A stretch of DNA of 64,000 nt from Mycobacterium decipiens (GCF_963853665.1 NZ_OY970459.1:3968001-4032000), one strand, 5' to 3'. Shown: positions 8,624 to 17,678, numbered from the stretch's first letter. Notes: a model not told the origin generated them from the sequence alone. Program-made: numbers and translations.

Positions 8624-10105
8624 CTATTGGGGAATTCCGATGGCCTTCGGCTCCATGTACCGATGCAAACCGCCCATCCCGCCGCCCTCCCGGCCGAACC
8701 CGCTCAGTTTGAAGCCGCCGAATGGCGCGTCGCCCGGACCGCAACCGTTGATCGCGATCTGTCCGGTGCGAATGCGGCGAGCGACCGCCACGGCTCGGTC
8801 CACGTCGGCTGCCCACACCGCACCGGAAAGTCCATAGCGTGAGTTGTTCGCGATCGCAACCGCGTCGTCGTCGTCGCGGTAACGCAGCACCGTCAACACG
8901 GGCCCGAACACTTCCTCCTGCGCGATGGTCGAATCGGGGTCGACCTCAGTGAGGATCGTCGGTTCGAAGTAGAAGCCGACGTCCAACCCGGCCGGCCGAC
9001 CGCCACCGGTGACCAGCTTGGCTCCGTCGTGCACCGCCCCGGCGACGTGCGCCTGAACCCGCTGCAGCTGCGCCGCGCTGATAAGCGGGCCCATCCGCAC
9101 CGCGGGATCCGTGGGATCGCCGACCTGCACGGCACGGGCGAGCCCGACGAGCCGATCGACGACCTCGTCGTGTTTGGATTCGGGGAGAAGCAGCCGGCTG
9201 TGCAGGATGCAGGCCTGTCCGGCATGCAGTGAGCAGCAATCGAATAGCAGCTGTTGGAGCATTTCGTCGGTTACGTCCGTGTCGTCGAGCACGATGCTTG
9301 CCGACTTCCCGCCGCACTCCAGCAAGATCCGCTTCATGGTGTCGCCAGCGGCTCGCATGACCTCACAGCCGACTACCGAGCTGCCGGTGAAGCTGACCAT
9401 GTCGATGCGCGGATCGGTGGTGAGCAGTTTGGCGGCCTCGACCCGCGAAGGCGTGACCACGTTGACCACTCCCGGCGGGAAGTCGGTGTGCTCGTCGATG
9501 AGTTTGGCGAGCGCCAGTCCGGCAAGCGGGGTGAGCGGCGAGGGCTTGAGCACGACGGTATTGCCCGCGGCCAGTGCGTTGTTCACCTTCATGACGTTGA
9601 GGCAGTGCGGGAAGTTCCACGGCGTGAGAACCGACACGACGCCAAGGGGCTCATGGCGCAGCAACGTCGTTCCGGCACCGATTCCGCTGATCGGCTCGTC
9701 GATCAAGTTCGCGGCCAGCTGGGCCGCCCGCATGGACATGTACGCGGCGCCGTCGATCTGCATCACGCGCTCATTGGCGATGCAGCCCCACTCCACTTGC
9801 GACAGCGCGAAGAACTCGTCGGCATGCTCGCGCAATGCGTCGCCGAGCTGGGTGAGGCAGCCCACTCGGTCCGCAGGGCTCGTGCTGCCCCACGGCCCGT
9901 CGTCGAAAGCCCGCCGGGCTGCTGCGATCGCGTCCCCTACCTGAGTCAGGCTTGCATCGGGCGCTGTGGCGATGGCCACCTCGGTGGACGGACAGATGTC
10001 GTCATACCGGCCATCCTGCGGCTCGACCCACTGCCCATCGATGTAGAGCCGGTAGGTGTCAACCAGGGTTGGCGAAACAGGTCCCGCGGGTTGCAGCTCG
10101 GCCAT
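8624..10105 (-). CDS. Aldehyde dehydrogenase (NAD(P)+-dependent)
   Basis: A 493-residue class I-type aldehyde dehydrogenase that oxidises an aldehyde to a carboxylic acid. It has the cofactor-site motif TPWNFP (about residue 165), the nucleotide-binding FTGSSVVG (about 240), the general-base motif LLECGGKSA (about 262) and the catalytic cysteine in AGQACILHSR (about 298). The ATG at 10105 is preferred over an upstream in-frame start because GAGGAAG lies just before it. The gene is divergent from a P450, with an 11-bp-arm inverted repeat in the shared region, so the two are probably co-regulated. It is the natural enzyme to complete oxidation of an alcohol or aldehyde made by the P450. The true substrate is unknown. 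Confidence 0.9.
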   Translation of the reverse strand: MAELQPAGPVSPTLVDTYRLYIDGQWVEPQDGRYDDICPSTEVAIATAPDASLTQVGDAIAAARRAFDDGPWGSTSPADRVGCLTQLGDALREHADEFFALSQVEWGCIANERVMQIDGAAYMSMRAAQLAANLIDEPISGIGAGTTLLRHEPLGVVSVLTPWNFPHCLNVMKVNNALAAGNTVVLKPSPLTPLAGLALAKLIDEHTDFPPGVVNVVTPSRVEAAKLLTTDPRIDMVSFTGSSVVGCEVMRAAGDTMKRILLECGGKSASIVLDDTDVTDEMLQQLLFDCCSLHAGQACILHSRLLLPESKHDEVVDRLVGLARAVQVGDPTDPAVRMGPLISAAQLQRVQAHVAGAVHDGAKLVTGGGRPAGLDVGFYFEPTILTEVDPDSTIAQEEVFGPVLTVLRYRDDDDAVAIANNSRYGLSGAVWAADVDRAVAVARRIRTGQIAINGCGPGDAPFGGFKLSGFGREGGGMGGLHRYMEPKAIGIPQ

Positions 10106-10170
10106 CGCTTCCTCACCCAAACGTCGGTCATCTAACCACCCCGGTGTACACCCGCCGGCCTTCGGCGTCA

Positions 10171-10218
10171 ATCGGCGCAACCATGAATTACCGGATGCTT
10201 CATTAATGTTGCGCCGAT
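10171..10218. promoter_or_regulatory. Long inverted repeat in the ALDH/P450 divergent promoter
   Basis: The perfect 11-bp arms ATCGGCGCAAC (10171-10181) and GTTGCGCCGAT (10208-10218) are separated by 26 bp and lie between the divergent starts at 10105 and 10310. A shorter inner symmetry, ATGAA/TTCAT, is nested inside. This looks like a paired operator for a dimeric repressor; the TetR protein at 12622-13239 is the obvious candidate. Assignment is inference. Confidence 0.6.
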
Positions 10219-10309
10219 ATTGACAGCAGTCAGCGGCACGGAGTAGACACTACTCATAGGACAAATCGCGTCAATGTGTCGGATCTCGTGTTTGCGAGAG
10301 GGGCTCGCC

Positions 10310-11536
10310 GTGCACACCACGTTCCCGCTGCACTCCCCCGATTTCTACGCGGGCGACCCGTATCCCGCCTACCGGGAGCTGCGCGCGACGGAGCCGGTGT
10401 GCTTCAACGATGTCACCAACTTCTGGGCCCTGCTGAAGTACGAAGACATCCGGTTCGTATCCAGCAATCCGGCCATGTTCTCCTCGACCGGGGGCATCAC
10501 CATTCCAGATCCGGTGATTGCCAACCCGGTGCAGGAAGGCAGCCTCATTTTCACCGACCCGCCGCGGCACCGGCAGTTGCGCAAGCTGATCAACTCGGGG
10601 TTCACCCGGCGGCAGGTGGGCATCTTGGAGCCGACAATCCGCCGGATCGTGCGCGGAATCCTCGACGGCGTCGAACCCGGTTCCACCCACGAATTCGCCG
10701 AAGAGATCGCCGCTCCGCTGCCCACCCGCATCATCGCCGGGCTGCTCGGCGCCCCGACCGAGGACTGGGAGCAATTCCGCATCTGGTCGGACGCGACCAC
10801 CGGGATTGCCGACCCCGAGATCGAACTGGACACCTTCGTGGCCATCGGTGAGCTGGCCGAGTATCTCCAAAAGCTGATCGTGGCCCGGCGCCGCGAACCG
10901 CGCGAGGACATGCTGTCAATCCTGGTCAACGCCGAGATCGACGGACACCGGCTCACCGACGATGAACTGGTCAACTTCGCGTTTCTGTTGCTGGTGGCCG
11001 GCAATGAAACCACGCGCAATCTGATCGCGCTGGGCACTCTCGCCTTGATCGAGCATCCCGACCAATGCCGCCTGCTGGCCGACGATCCTGCGCTGATCCC
11101 GGGGGCCGTGGAAGAGATGTTGCGGTGGAACAGCCCGGTGGTCCACATGGCGCGCACCGCGACAACCGACGTCGAGATCCGCGGTCAACCGATCGCCGAT
11201 GGCGACGTAGTGGTGATGCTCTACGGGTCGGCCAACCGTGATGAGGAGATCTTCGGTTGCGACTCAGAAGAATTCAAGGTGACCCGTCACCCCAACCCAC
11301 ACATCGCGTTCGGGTGCGGTGAACATGCCTGCCTCGGCGCACAATTGGCACGCCTCGAGGCGTGTTTGCTCTTCGACGAGCTGCTGCGCCGCTTTCCCAC
11401 CCTCGAACTGGCCGGTGAGGTCGAGCGGGTGCGGGCCACCATGGTGCCCGGGGTGAGGCGCATGCCGGTAAGGCTGGGGACTGAGGCATGGAATTCGAAG
11501 ACTCGCCGTCTGGCGTCAGGAGGACAGTCCACGTGA
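10310..11536 (+). CDS. Cytochrome P450 monooxygenase
   Basis: A soluble bacterial P450 of 408 residues from the GTG at 10310. That start is chosen over an ATG at 10274 because AGAGGGG lies six bases before it. Diagnostic motifs are the I-helix oxygen-activation segment AGNETTRN (from about residue 230), the ExxR motif in EEMLRWN (about 272) and the haem loop FGCGEHACLG with the cysteine ligand at residue 341. The enzyme would hydroxylate a hydrophobic substrate with electrons from a ferredoxin; no dedicated ferredoxin is adjacent. Its stop overlaps the next start as GTGA, coupling it to the hydratase pair. The P450 family number cannot be assigned by eye. Confidence 0.92.
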   Translation: MHTTFPLHSPDFYAGDPYPAYRELRATEPVCFNDVTNFWALLKYEDIRFVSSNPAMFSSTGGITIPDPVIANPVQEGSLIFTDPPRHRQLRKLINSGFTRRQVGILEPTIRRIVRGILDGVEPGSTHEFAEEIAAPLPTRIIAGLLGAPTEDWEQFRIWSDATTGIADPEIELDTFVAIGELAEYLQKLIVARRREPREDMLSILVNAEIDGHRLTDDELVNFAFLLLVAGNETTRNLIALGTLALIEHPDQCRLLADDPALIPGAVEEMLRWNSPVVHMARTATTDVEIRGQPIADGDVVVMLYGSANRDEEIFGCDSEEFKVTRHPNPHIAFGCGEHACLGAQLARLEACLLFDELLRRFPTLELAGEVERVRATMVPGVRRMPVRLGTEAWNSKTRRLASGGQST

Positions 11537-12075
11537 CCGACCCAGAGATTGCGGCCAAAGTGCGAGCGCTCGTCGGCCAACCCACCGGTGGCACCGGAAA
11601 ACCCTCGGTAGCACCGGATCCCGTTAATCAACCGATGATTCGACACTGGGCGCACGCGCTGGACGACATGAACCCGGTCTACCTCGACCCGGAGTTCGCG
11701 TCCTCGTCTCGGTTCGGCGGAATCGTGTCACCGCCGGTCATGCTGCAAACCTGGACGATGCCGGCACCGCAACTGGAAGGTATCAGGGAACGAGGCGGCG
11801 CCCCCACCGAAATCAAAACCAACCCAACGGAATTCCTCGATGAGGCCGGCTACACCAGCACGGTCGCCACGAACTCGGAGTTCGAAATCGAACGGTATCC
11901 GCGGTTGGGCGACGTCGTCAGCGCGAGGACGGTCTACGAATCCGTCTCCGACGAGAAGAAGACGGCGCTGGGGACGGGCTTCTTTCTGACCTGGTTGACG
12001 ACCTACACCGATCAGGATGGTGAGGTGTTGGGGCGGCAGCGATTCCGGGTGCTGCGGTTCAGGCCGGAGCGCTGA
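11533..12075 (+). CDS. MaoC-like hydratase subunit, probably non-catalytic half
   Basis: A 180-residue hot-dog fold protein of the FAS1-type dehydratase/MaoC group. The GTG at 11533 forms a GTGA overlap with the P450 stop and has AGGAGG about nine bases upstream, so it is preferred over the ATG at 11488. The hydratase-2 active-site loop is recognisable as ALDDMNPVYLD (residues 42-52), but the catalytic histidine position is tyrosine (Tyr50). The next gene keeps Asp and His. This mirrors the ChsH1/ChsH2 steroid side-chain hydratase, where one chain is catalytic and the other structural, although no DUF35 domain is present here. A heteromeric enoyl-CoA hydratase is inferred. Confidence 0.8.
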   Translation: MTDPEIAAKVRALVGQPTGGTGKPSVAPDPVNQPMIRHWAHALDDMNPVYLDPEFASSSRFGGIVSPPVMLQTWTMPAPQLEGIRERGGAPTEIKTNPTEFLDEAGYTSTVATNSEFEIERYPRLGDVVSARTVYESVSDEKKTALGTGFFLTWLTTYTDQDGEVLGRQRFRVLRFRPER

Positions 12076-12116
12076 TGGCGATCTGGATTGAGCAGCAGAT
12101 ATTCGGAAGGACTTTG

Positions 12117-12572
12117 ATGAGCACCCGTACCAGCACGCTGCGCGCCGACGAAATCGACATCGGTGATGAGGTCGCTCCCCTCGAGATCGCGATCACCACA
12201 ACGATGATCGTCGCCGGCGCGATCGCATCACGTGACTTCATGCCGGTGCATCATGACCGTGACTACGCCAACAAGCAGGGCTCGCCCGATCTGTTCATGA
12301 ACATCTTGACCACCAATGGGTATTGCGTGCGGTTTCTCACCGACTGGGCAGGACCCGAAGCGATGGTCAAGAATCTATCGATTCGCCTCGGGGTGCCGTG
12401 CTTCCCCAATGACCCGCTCCGGTTCACCGGCAGCGTGACCGGCAAGTCGCACGGCGAAGGCCCCGAAGGTCCGCAGCACTTCGTCGAAGTCACCTTCCAG
12501 GGGGCCAACAGCTTGGGTAACCACGTGTCTGGCACCGCGGTTCTCAGCCTGCTCGACGGAGCCGGCGCGTGA
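12117..12572 (+). CDS. MaoC-like enoyl-CoA hydratase, catalytic subunit
   Basis: A 151-residue hot-dog protein with the hydratase motif ASRDFMPVHHD. Asp40 and His45 have the spacing of the catalytic Asp/His pair of (R)-type hydratases such as ChsH1. The ATG at 12117 has GGAAGG six bases upstream. An alternative ATG at 12075 overlaps the previous stop by one base and would add 14 residues. It directly follows the MaoC-like partner that lacks the histidine, so the two probably form a heterodimer. Together with the P450 and aldehyde dehydrogenase this points to stepwise oxidation of a lipid or terpenoid side chain; the substrate is not known. Confidence 0.82.
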   Translation: MSTRTSTLRADEIDIGDEVAPLEIAITTTMIVAGAIASRDFMPVHHDRDYANKQGSPDLFMNILTTNGYCVRFLTDWAGPEAMVKNLSIRLGVPCFPNDPLRFTGSVTGKSHGEGPEGPQHFVEVTFQGANSLGNHVSGTAVLSLLDGAGA

Positions 12573-12621
12573 GTCGCTCGCTGCCGCGCACCGCGCCCTC
12601 GCGGGGATCGGGCAGACCGCG

Positions 12622-13239
12622 ATGACACAGGCATCCGCTTTGACCCACGCACCGGATACCCGCGAGCTCATCGTCGAGTCCGCGTACATGTGTTTTCGCA
12701 AACACGGAATGCAGAAGACGACGATCGTCGATATTGCCAGGGTGGCCAACGTGTCTCGGAGCACGATCTACGAGTACTTCAGCGACAAGGGCGCCATTCT
12801 CGAAGCCTGCGCGGAGCATGCCTCCGAGCACTTCTACCGGGAGATGTCGACAGCCATGAATCGGGGCGGCTCACTGGAGGAAAAGCTCAGCTACGCAGCC
12901 GTATTCGTGACTCAGGCGAGACGGGCGATCGCTTCGGAGAGGTACTTCGACGAGGATGCCATCAGCTTGTTGCTGACCAAGGACGCCGGCATGTTGCTGC
13001 GCGAATGCGTCGACTTCTTTGCGCCCCATCTTCTAGCGGCCAAGCTCACCGGCGAGGTGCGCAAAGACCTCGATGTCCAGGCAGCCGGCGAATGGTTCGC
13101 TCGGATACTGTTCTCGTTGTTCAGTACCCCGTCGTCGACACTGGATATGGATGACGCTGACGTAGTCGTCGAGTTCGTCAGAGCGCACGTCGTACGCGGC
13201 TTTGCCAGCGATCGGTCGCGGCCGCGGCGGGCTCAGTGA
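12622..13239 (+). CDS. TetR family transcriptional regulator
   Basis: A 205-residue TetR protein. The N-terminal helix-turn-helix is visible as TTIVDIARVANVSRSTIYEY (about residues 33-52), followed by the FSDKGAIL helix. The remaining 140 residues form the ligand-binding, dimerising half. It lies 49 bp after the hydratase genes on the same strand and is probably co-transcribed with the P450. It is therefore the likely controller of the ALDH/P450 divergent promoter through the repeat at 10171-10218, with release by a pathway intermediate. Its stop overlaps that of the convergent proline dehydrogenase gene by 7 bp. Confidence 0.88.
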   Translation: MTQASALTHAPDTRELIVESAYMCFRKHGMQKTTIVDIARVANVSRSTIYEYFSDKGAILEACAEHASEHFYREMSTAMNRGGSLEEKLSYAAVFVTQARRAIASERYFDEDAISLLLTKDAGMLLRECVDFFAPHLLAAKLTGEVRKDLDVQAAGEWFARILFSLFSTPSSTLDMDDADVVVEFVRAHVVRGFASDRSRPRRAQ

Positions 13240-14201
13240 TCGCGCTGTGCCAGCGCTCGGGCGAAGAACGCCAGGTTGGCCGGGCGTTCGGCCAGCCGCC
13301 GCATGAAGTACCCGTACCACTGGGTGCCGAAAGGCACGTATACCCGCACACAATTGCCGGCGCCGGCGAGTCGCCGCTGCTCACCGTCCCGGATGCCGTA
13401 CAGCATTTGGTATTCGAAATCACCTTCGCTGCACCCTGATTCGCTGGCCAAGACGTGCACCGCTTCGATCACCACCGGGTCGTGTGAGGCGACCATGGGA
13501 TAGCCCGAGCCGGCCATCAGCACGCGCAGGCACCGAAGATAGGAGTCGGTGACCTGGCCGCGGTCTCGGTAGGCCACCGATGCGGGTTCTTCGTAGGCGC
13601 CCTTGCACAACCGGACCCGAGCTCCAACAGCGGCGAGCTCCTGGCAATCGCCCAGCGTGCGCCGCAGGTAGGCCTGCACGACGGTGCCCAGCCAGCCGAA
13701 ATCGACACGCAGGTCACCGGAGATCGACAACGTCGAGTCGGTGGTGGTGTGGTCTTCGGCGTCGACCGTGACCCAGACACCCACCCGCTGGGCCCGCTCG
13801 CAGATGGTGCGAGCGTTGTCCAGTGCGATCTTTTGCCCGTCACGATCCAGTGCCTGCCCGAGCGCCGACAGCTTGAGGGAAACTTCGAGCGGCCGCACGC
13901 CTTCGGCTACCGTGTCGACCCGGCGGCCCAGCGCGTCGAGAAGGTCAAGGTATGCCCGCACGGTGGCGGCCGCATCGTCGGCGTCGGTGACATTCTCCCC
14001 CAGATAGTCGATGCTGACATAGCGGCCCGAATCTCGCAGCGCGGTAACGACAGCCAGGACATCGTCCAGTGTTTCTCCTGGCACAAACCGGCGCACCACT
14101 CTGCGGGTGAGCGGTGAGCGTTCGACGGTACGCCGCAACCTAGATGACCGGCTGGCCGCAAGCATGGCCGGCCGTACCGTGTGGGCGAACAACCCGGACA
14201 T
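13233..14201 (-). CDS. Proline dehydrogenase (monofunctional)
   Basis: A 322-residue FAD-dependent proline dehydrogenase that oxidises proline to pyrroline-5-carboxylate, passing electrons to the quinone pool. The beta/alpha-barrel motifs VRLCKGAYEEPASVAYRD (about residue 190) and the C-terminal FEYQMLYGIRD and GTQWYGYFMRRLAERP are characteristic. The ATG at 14201 overlaps the rocA stop as TGATG, so it is translationally coupled to rocA; an upstream start would lie inside rocA. The following step is catalysed by RocA, and the pair makes the complete proline-to-glutamate route. Synteny matches Rv1188. Confidence 0.9.
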   Translation of the reverse strand: MSGLFAHTVRPAMLAASRSSRLRRTVERSPLTRRVVRRFVPGETLDDVLAVVTALRDSGRYVSIDYLGENVTDADDAAATVRAYLDLLDALGRRVDTVAEGVRPLEVSLKLSALGQALDRDGQKIALDNARTICERAQRVGVWVTVDAEDHTTTDSTLSISGDLRVDFGWLGTVVQAYLRRTLGDCQELAAVGARVRLCKGAYEEPASVAYRDRGQVTDSYLRCLRVLMAGSGYPMVASHDPVVIEAVHVLASESGCSEGDFEYQMLYGIRDGEQRRLAGAGNCVRVYVPFGTQWYGYFMRRLAERPANLAFFARALAQRDH

Positions 14202-15832
14202 CAGTCGGACGCCATGTGCGGGTAGGTGTGGTCGGTGGCCGGCACAAACGTTTCCTTGATGCTGCGCGCCGAGACCCAACGCGTCATGTTCAACACCGAC
14301 CCGGCCTTGTCGTTGGTGCCCGACCCGCGCGAGCCGCCGAACGGCTGGCGCCCGACCACCGCCCCGGTCGGCTTGTCATTGACGTAGAAGTTCCCCGCCG
14401 CGAACCGCAGCCGCTGCTGTGCGGTCAACACCGCGTCGCGGTCGTCGGCGATAACGGCACCGGTCAGCGCATAACGGGAGCCGGTGTCGATGACATCCAG
14501 GATCCGCTCGTACTGCTCATCGGGGTAGACGTGCAGCGACAGCACCGGGCCGAAGTACTCGGTCGCGAAGGACTCATCGGTCGGGTCGTCGGAGAGCAGA
14601 ACGGTGGGGCGGACGAAATAGCCCACCGTATCGTCGTATTCGCCGCCCGCCGCGATAGTGACACCGGCTGCGCCTTTCGCCCGTTCGATGGCTTTGACGT
14701 TCTTGTCGAAGGCGCGCCGGTCGATCAGCGCCCCGCCGAAGTTGGACAGGTCGGTGATATCGCCGTAGCGCAGTTCGGCAGTCGCGTCCAGAAAGTCGTC
14801 ACCCATCCGCTGCCACACCGAGTGCGCGATAAACGCCCGCGATACGGCCGAACACTTCTGTCCCTGGTAGTCGTAGGCGCCGCGAATCAACGCGGTGCGC
14901 AACACGTCCGGTCGCGCCGAGGAGTGCGCGACGACGAAGTCTTTGCCGCCGGTCTCGCCGACCAGCCGCGGATAGCAGTGGTAGCGGCCGATATTGGCGC
15001 CTACCCGCTGCCACAGGTGCTGGAAGGTTGCCGTGGATCCGGTGAAGTGGATTCCGGCCAGCCGCGGATCGGCCAGGGCCACATCGGAAACCGCAAATCC
15101 GTCGCCGTTGATCAGGTTGATCACCCCGGGCGGCAACCCGGCGGCCTCGAGCAGCTGCATGGTCAGATAGGCCGCCAACGTCTGGGTGATCGACGGCTTC
15201 CATAGCACGGTGTTGCCCATCAACGCCGGTGCGCTGGGTAGGTTCGCGGCGATCGAGGAGAAGTTGAACGGGGTGATCGCGTAGACGAAGCCGTCCAGGG
15301 GGCGGTAGTCGGTCCGATTCCATTCCCCTTCGACGCTGATCGGCTGCTGTTGAAGGATCTGGCGGGCGAACGCGACCTCGAACCGCCAGAAGTCGACCAG
15401 CTCGCAGACCGCGTCGATCTCGGCCTGGTACACCGACTTGGACTGGCCAAGCATGGTCGCGGCGGCGATCTTTTCCCGCCACGGCCCGGCCAGCAGATCG
15501 GCGGCGCGCAGGAACACCGCGGCGCGCTCGTCGAACGGCAGTGCCGCCCAGCCGTTCTTCGCGGCGGTGGCGGCCTCGATCGCGGCGCTGGCATCGGCGG
15601 TCACGGCGTTGGTCAGGGTGCCCAGCTTCGCGGCGTGCCGGTGCGGCTGGACCACGTCGATCGGCTCGCCGTCGCCCATCCGGTGCTTGCCGCCGATGAT
15701 GTGCGGGAGGTCGATCGGATCACCGGCCAGCCCGGCCAGCTCGGCTTGCAGCCGGCTGCGTTCGGGGGACTGCGGCGCATAGTGGTGGAGGGGCTCGTTG
15801 GCCGGCACGGGCACCTGGGTAATCGCGTCCAT
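14201..15832 (-). CDS. rocA: 1-pyrroline-5-carboxylate dehydrogenase RocA (PruA)
   Basis: A 543-residue NAD+-dependent aldehyde dehydrogenase of the P5C dehydrogenase family that turns glutamate-semialdehyde into glutamate. Motifs are AITPFNFSS (cofactor site), GSTATFQHLW, the general-base region RLVGETGGKDFV, the catalytic-cysteine segment YQGQKCSAVSRAFI, and NDKPTGAVVGRQPFGGSRGSG in two parts near the C-terminus. The ATG at 15832 gives the usual mycobacterial length; an upstream start would add ten residues. It is the first gene of a two-gene operon with proline dehydrogenase and is divergent from a PucR regulator. Confidence 0.93.
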   Translation of the reverse strand: MDAITQVPVPANEPLHHYAPQSPERSRLQAELAGLAGDPIDLPHIIGGKHRMGDGEPIDVVQPHRHAAKLGTLTNAVTADASAAIEAATAAKNGWAALPFDERAAVFLRAADLLAGPWREKIAAATMLGQSKSVYQAEIDAVCELVDFWRFEVAFARQILQQQPISVEGEWNRTDYRPLDGFVYAITPFNFSSIAANLPSAPALMGNTVLWKPSITQTLAAYLTMQLLEAAGLPPGVINLINGDGFAVSDVALADPRLAGIHFTGSTATFQHLWQRVGANIGRYHCYPRLVGETGGKDFVVAHSSARPDVLRTALIRGAYDYQGQKCSAVSRAFIAHSVWQRMGDDFLDATAELRYGDITDLSNFGGALIDRRAFDKNVKAIERAKGAAGVTIAAGGEYDDTVGYFVRPTVLLSDDPTDESFATEYFGPVLSLHVYPDEQYERILDVIDTGSRYALTGAVIADDRDAVLTAQQRLRFAAGNFYVNDKPTGAVVGRQPFGGSRGSGTNDKAGSVLNMTRWVSARSIKETFVPATDHTYPHMASD

Positions 15833-15901
15833 GCAGCCAGGATCCCTGGTCGGACCCCACAATCGTTTGGCTGATCAGACAGGATCATGCGGGCTTGCTA
15901 G

Positions 15902-15907
15902 TAGGAT
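15902..15907 (+). promoter_or_regulatory. -10 hexamer for the PruC-like regulator
   Basis: TAGGAT lies eight bases before the ATG at 15916 and there is no clear ribosome-binding site. This is compatible with a leaderless or very short-leader transcript. Confidence 0.4.
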
Positions 15908-15915
15908 CGGACAAC

Positions 15916-17604
15916 ATGCGGATAGTTGGAGTCGGGCTCGGCCAGTTGCTGCTGGCGCTGGACGCGACCGTGGTCAGCCTGGTGGACGCCCCGCGCGGCC
16001 TCGACCTACCGGTGGCGTCAACGGCGCTGATCGATTCCGACGACGTGCGGCTGGGCCTGGCGGCCGCGGCGGGCTCGGCCGATGTCTTCTTCCTGCTGGG
16101 TGTCACCGACGACGAGGCGGTGCGATGGATCGACGGGCAGGCACGCAAGCGCGCGCCGGTAGCGATCTTCGTCAAGGAACCGGCCGAGACCCTGGTGGCG
16201 AAGGCCGTCCGCGCCGGGTCAGCGGTGGTAGCCGTGGAGCCGCGGGCCCGCTGGGAACGCCTGTACCACTTGGTCAATCATGTCTTGGAGCACCACGGCG
16301 ACCGAGCCGACCCCACCGAAGATTCGGGAACCGACCTGTTCGGCCTGGCACAGTCCCTAGCCGACCGCATCCACGGCATGGTCAGCATCGAGGACGCCCA
16401 GTCACACGTGCTTGCCTATTCGGCCTCCAACGATGAAGCCGACGAGCTGCGTCGGTTGTCCATTCTGGGCCGCGCCGGGCCCCCCGAGCATCTGAAATGG
16501 ATCGGTCAATGGGGCATCTTCGACGCGCTTCGGGCCAGCGGTGAGGTGGTGGCAGTGGCCGAGCGCCCGGAGCTGGGCCTGCGTCCGCGGCTGGCGATCG
16601 GGATTCGTCAGCCCGCGGTCGGTGCGGGGCGGCCGCCGGTGTTCTCCGGCACCATCTGGGTCCAGCAGGGCTCACAGCCGTTGGCCGACGATGCCGAGGA
16701 CATGCTGCGGGGAGCGGCGGTGCTGGCTGCCCGGATCATATCGCGACTGGCGGCCCGGCCCAATACGCATGCGCAGCGTGTACAGCAACTACTGGGCCTG
16801 GCCGAGGAGGCACCCACGGCGCCCGTCGACGCATCCGTCATCGCCGGTGAGCTCGGTGTTCCCGCCGACGGCAACGCCACGCTGATCGGCTTCGACACCG
16901 CCGAAAGCCGGGACACCGCGGCCCGCCAGGCACACCTGGCTGACGTCATGGCATTGAGTGCCAGCGCTTTTCGTCATGACGCTCAGGTCGCCGCGAACGG
17001 CTCGCGGATCTATGTGCTGCTGCCCCAGACCACGACGAGCCGGTCGGTCACCTCATGGGTCCGCGGCACGATCAGCGCGCTGCGTGCCGAGCTGGGCATC
17101 GGGCTGCGGGCTGCCATCGCCGCGCCGATCGCGGGTCTGGCCGGAGTCACCGCGGCACGTGTCGAGGTAGATCGCGTGCTCGAAAGCGCTGGGCGCCACC
17201 CGATCTCGATCGGGCAGGTGACATCGCTGGCCGAAGCCCGCACCACCGTGCTGCTCGACGAGATCGTCACCCTGGTCGGCGCCGACGAACGGCTCGTCGA
17301 TCCCCGGGTACGTGACCTGTGCGCCCGGGATCCGGTGTTGGCCCAGACCCTGCGGGCCTACCTGGACGCCTTCGGTGATATTGGCGCCGCCGCACAGTCA
17401 CTGCAGGTGCATCCCAACACCGTTCGGTACCGGGTGCGGCGGATCGAGAAGCTGTCGTCGACCTCGCTGGGCGATCCCGATGTGCGGCTGCTGTTTTCGC
17501 TGGGGTTGCGGGTCATCGAGCGCTCGGCTTGGCAGTCCGGCAAAGCGATGGCCGATCGGATGGTCACACCGTCACCGTCCGGCCCCGTAGCCGGCGTTGG
17601 GTGA
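15916..17604 (+). CDS. PucR-type activator of proline catabolism (PruC-like, Rv1186c-like)
   Basis: A 562-residue regulator with a C-terminal PucR helix-turn-helix (DIGAAAQSLQVHPNTVRYRV, then RRIEKLSS, about residues 485-515) and a long N-terminal sensor region. It is divergent from rocA and proline dehydrogenase with an 83-bp gap, the arrangement of the proline-responsive activator of rocA described in mycobacteria. The ATG at 15916 is chosen over a TTG at 15895. The intergenic strip holds a small inverted repeat, CCAGG-ATC-CCTGG, around 15838-15850. It is not similar enough to the 3936 PucR gene to be a recent duplicate. Confidence 0.85.
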   Translation: MRIVGVGLGQLLLALDATVVSLVDAPRGLDLPVASTALIDSDDVRLGLAAAAGSADVFFLLGVTDDEAVRWIDGQARKRAPVAIFVKEPAETLVAKAVRAGSAVVAVEPRARWERLYHLVNHVLEHHGDRADPTEDSGTDLFGLAQSLADRIHGMVSIEDAQSHVLAYSASNDEADELRRLSILGRAGPPEHLKWIGQWGIFDALRASGEVVAVAERPELGLRPRLAIGIRQPAVGAGRPPVFSGTIWVQQGSQPLADDAEDMLRGAAVLAARIISRLAARPNTHAQRVQQLLGLAEEAPTAPVDASVIAGELGVPADGNATLIGFDTAESRDTAARQAHLADVMALSASAFRHDAQVAANGSRIYVLLPQTTTSRSVTSWVRGTISALRAELGIGLRAAIAAPIAGLAGVTAARVEVDRVLESAGRHPISIGQVTSLAEARTTVLLDEIVTLVGADERLVDPRVRDLCARDPVLAQTLRAYLDAFGDIGAAAQSLQVHPNTVRYRVRRIEKLSSTSLGDPDVRLLFSLGLRVIERSAWQSGKAMADRMVTPSPSGPVAGVG

Positions 17605-17678
17605 CTGGTCGGTGACGATTTCTTCCCGGAGCGGCCAGCCCCCTAACGCACGCTGCTTTCCCAGTCGGCAGCCATGGC

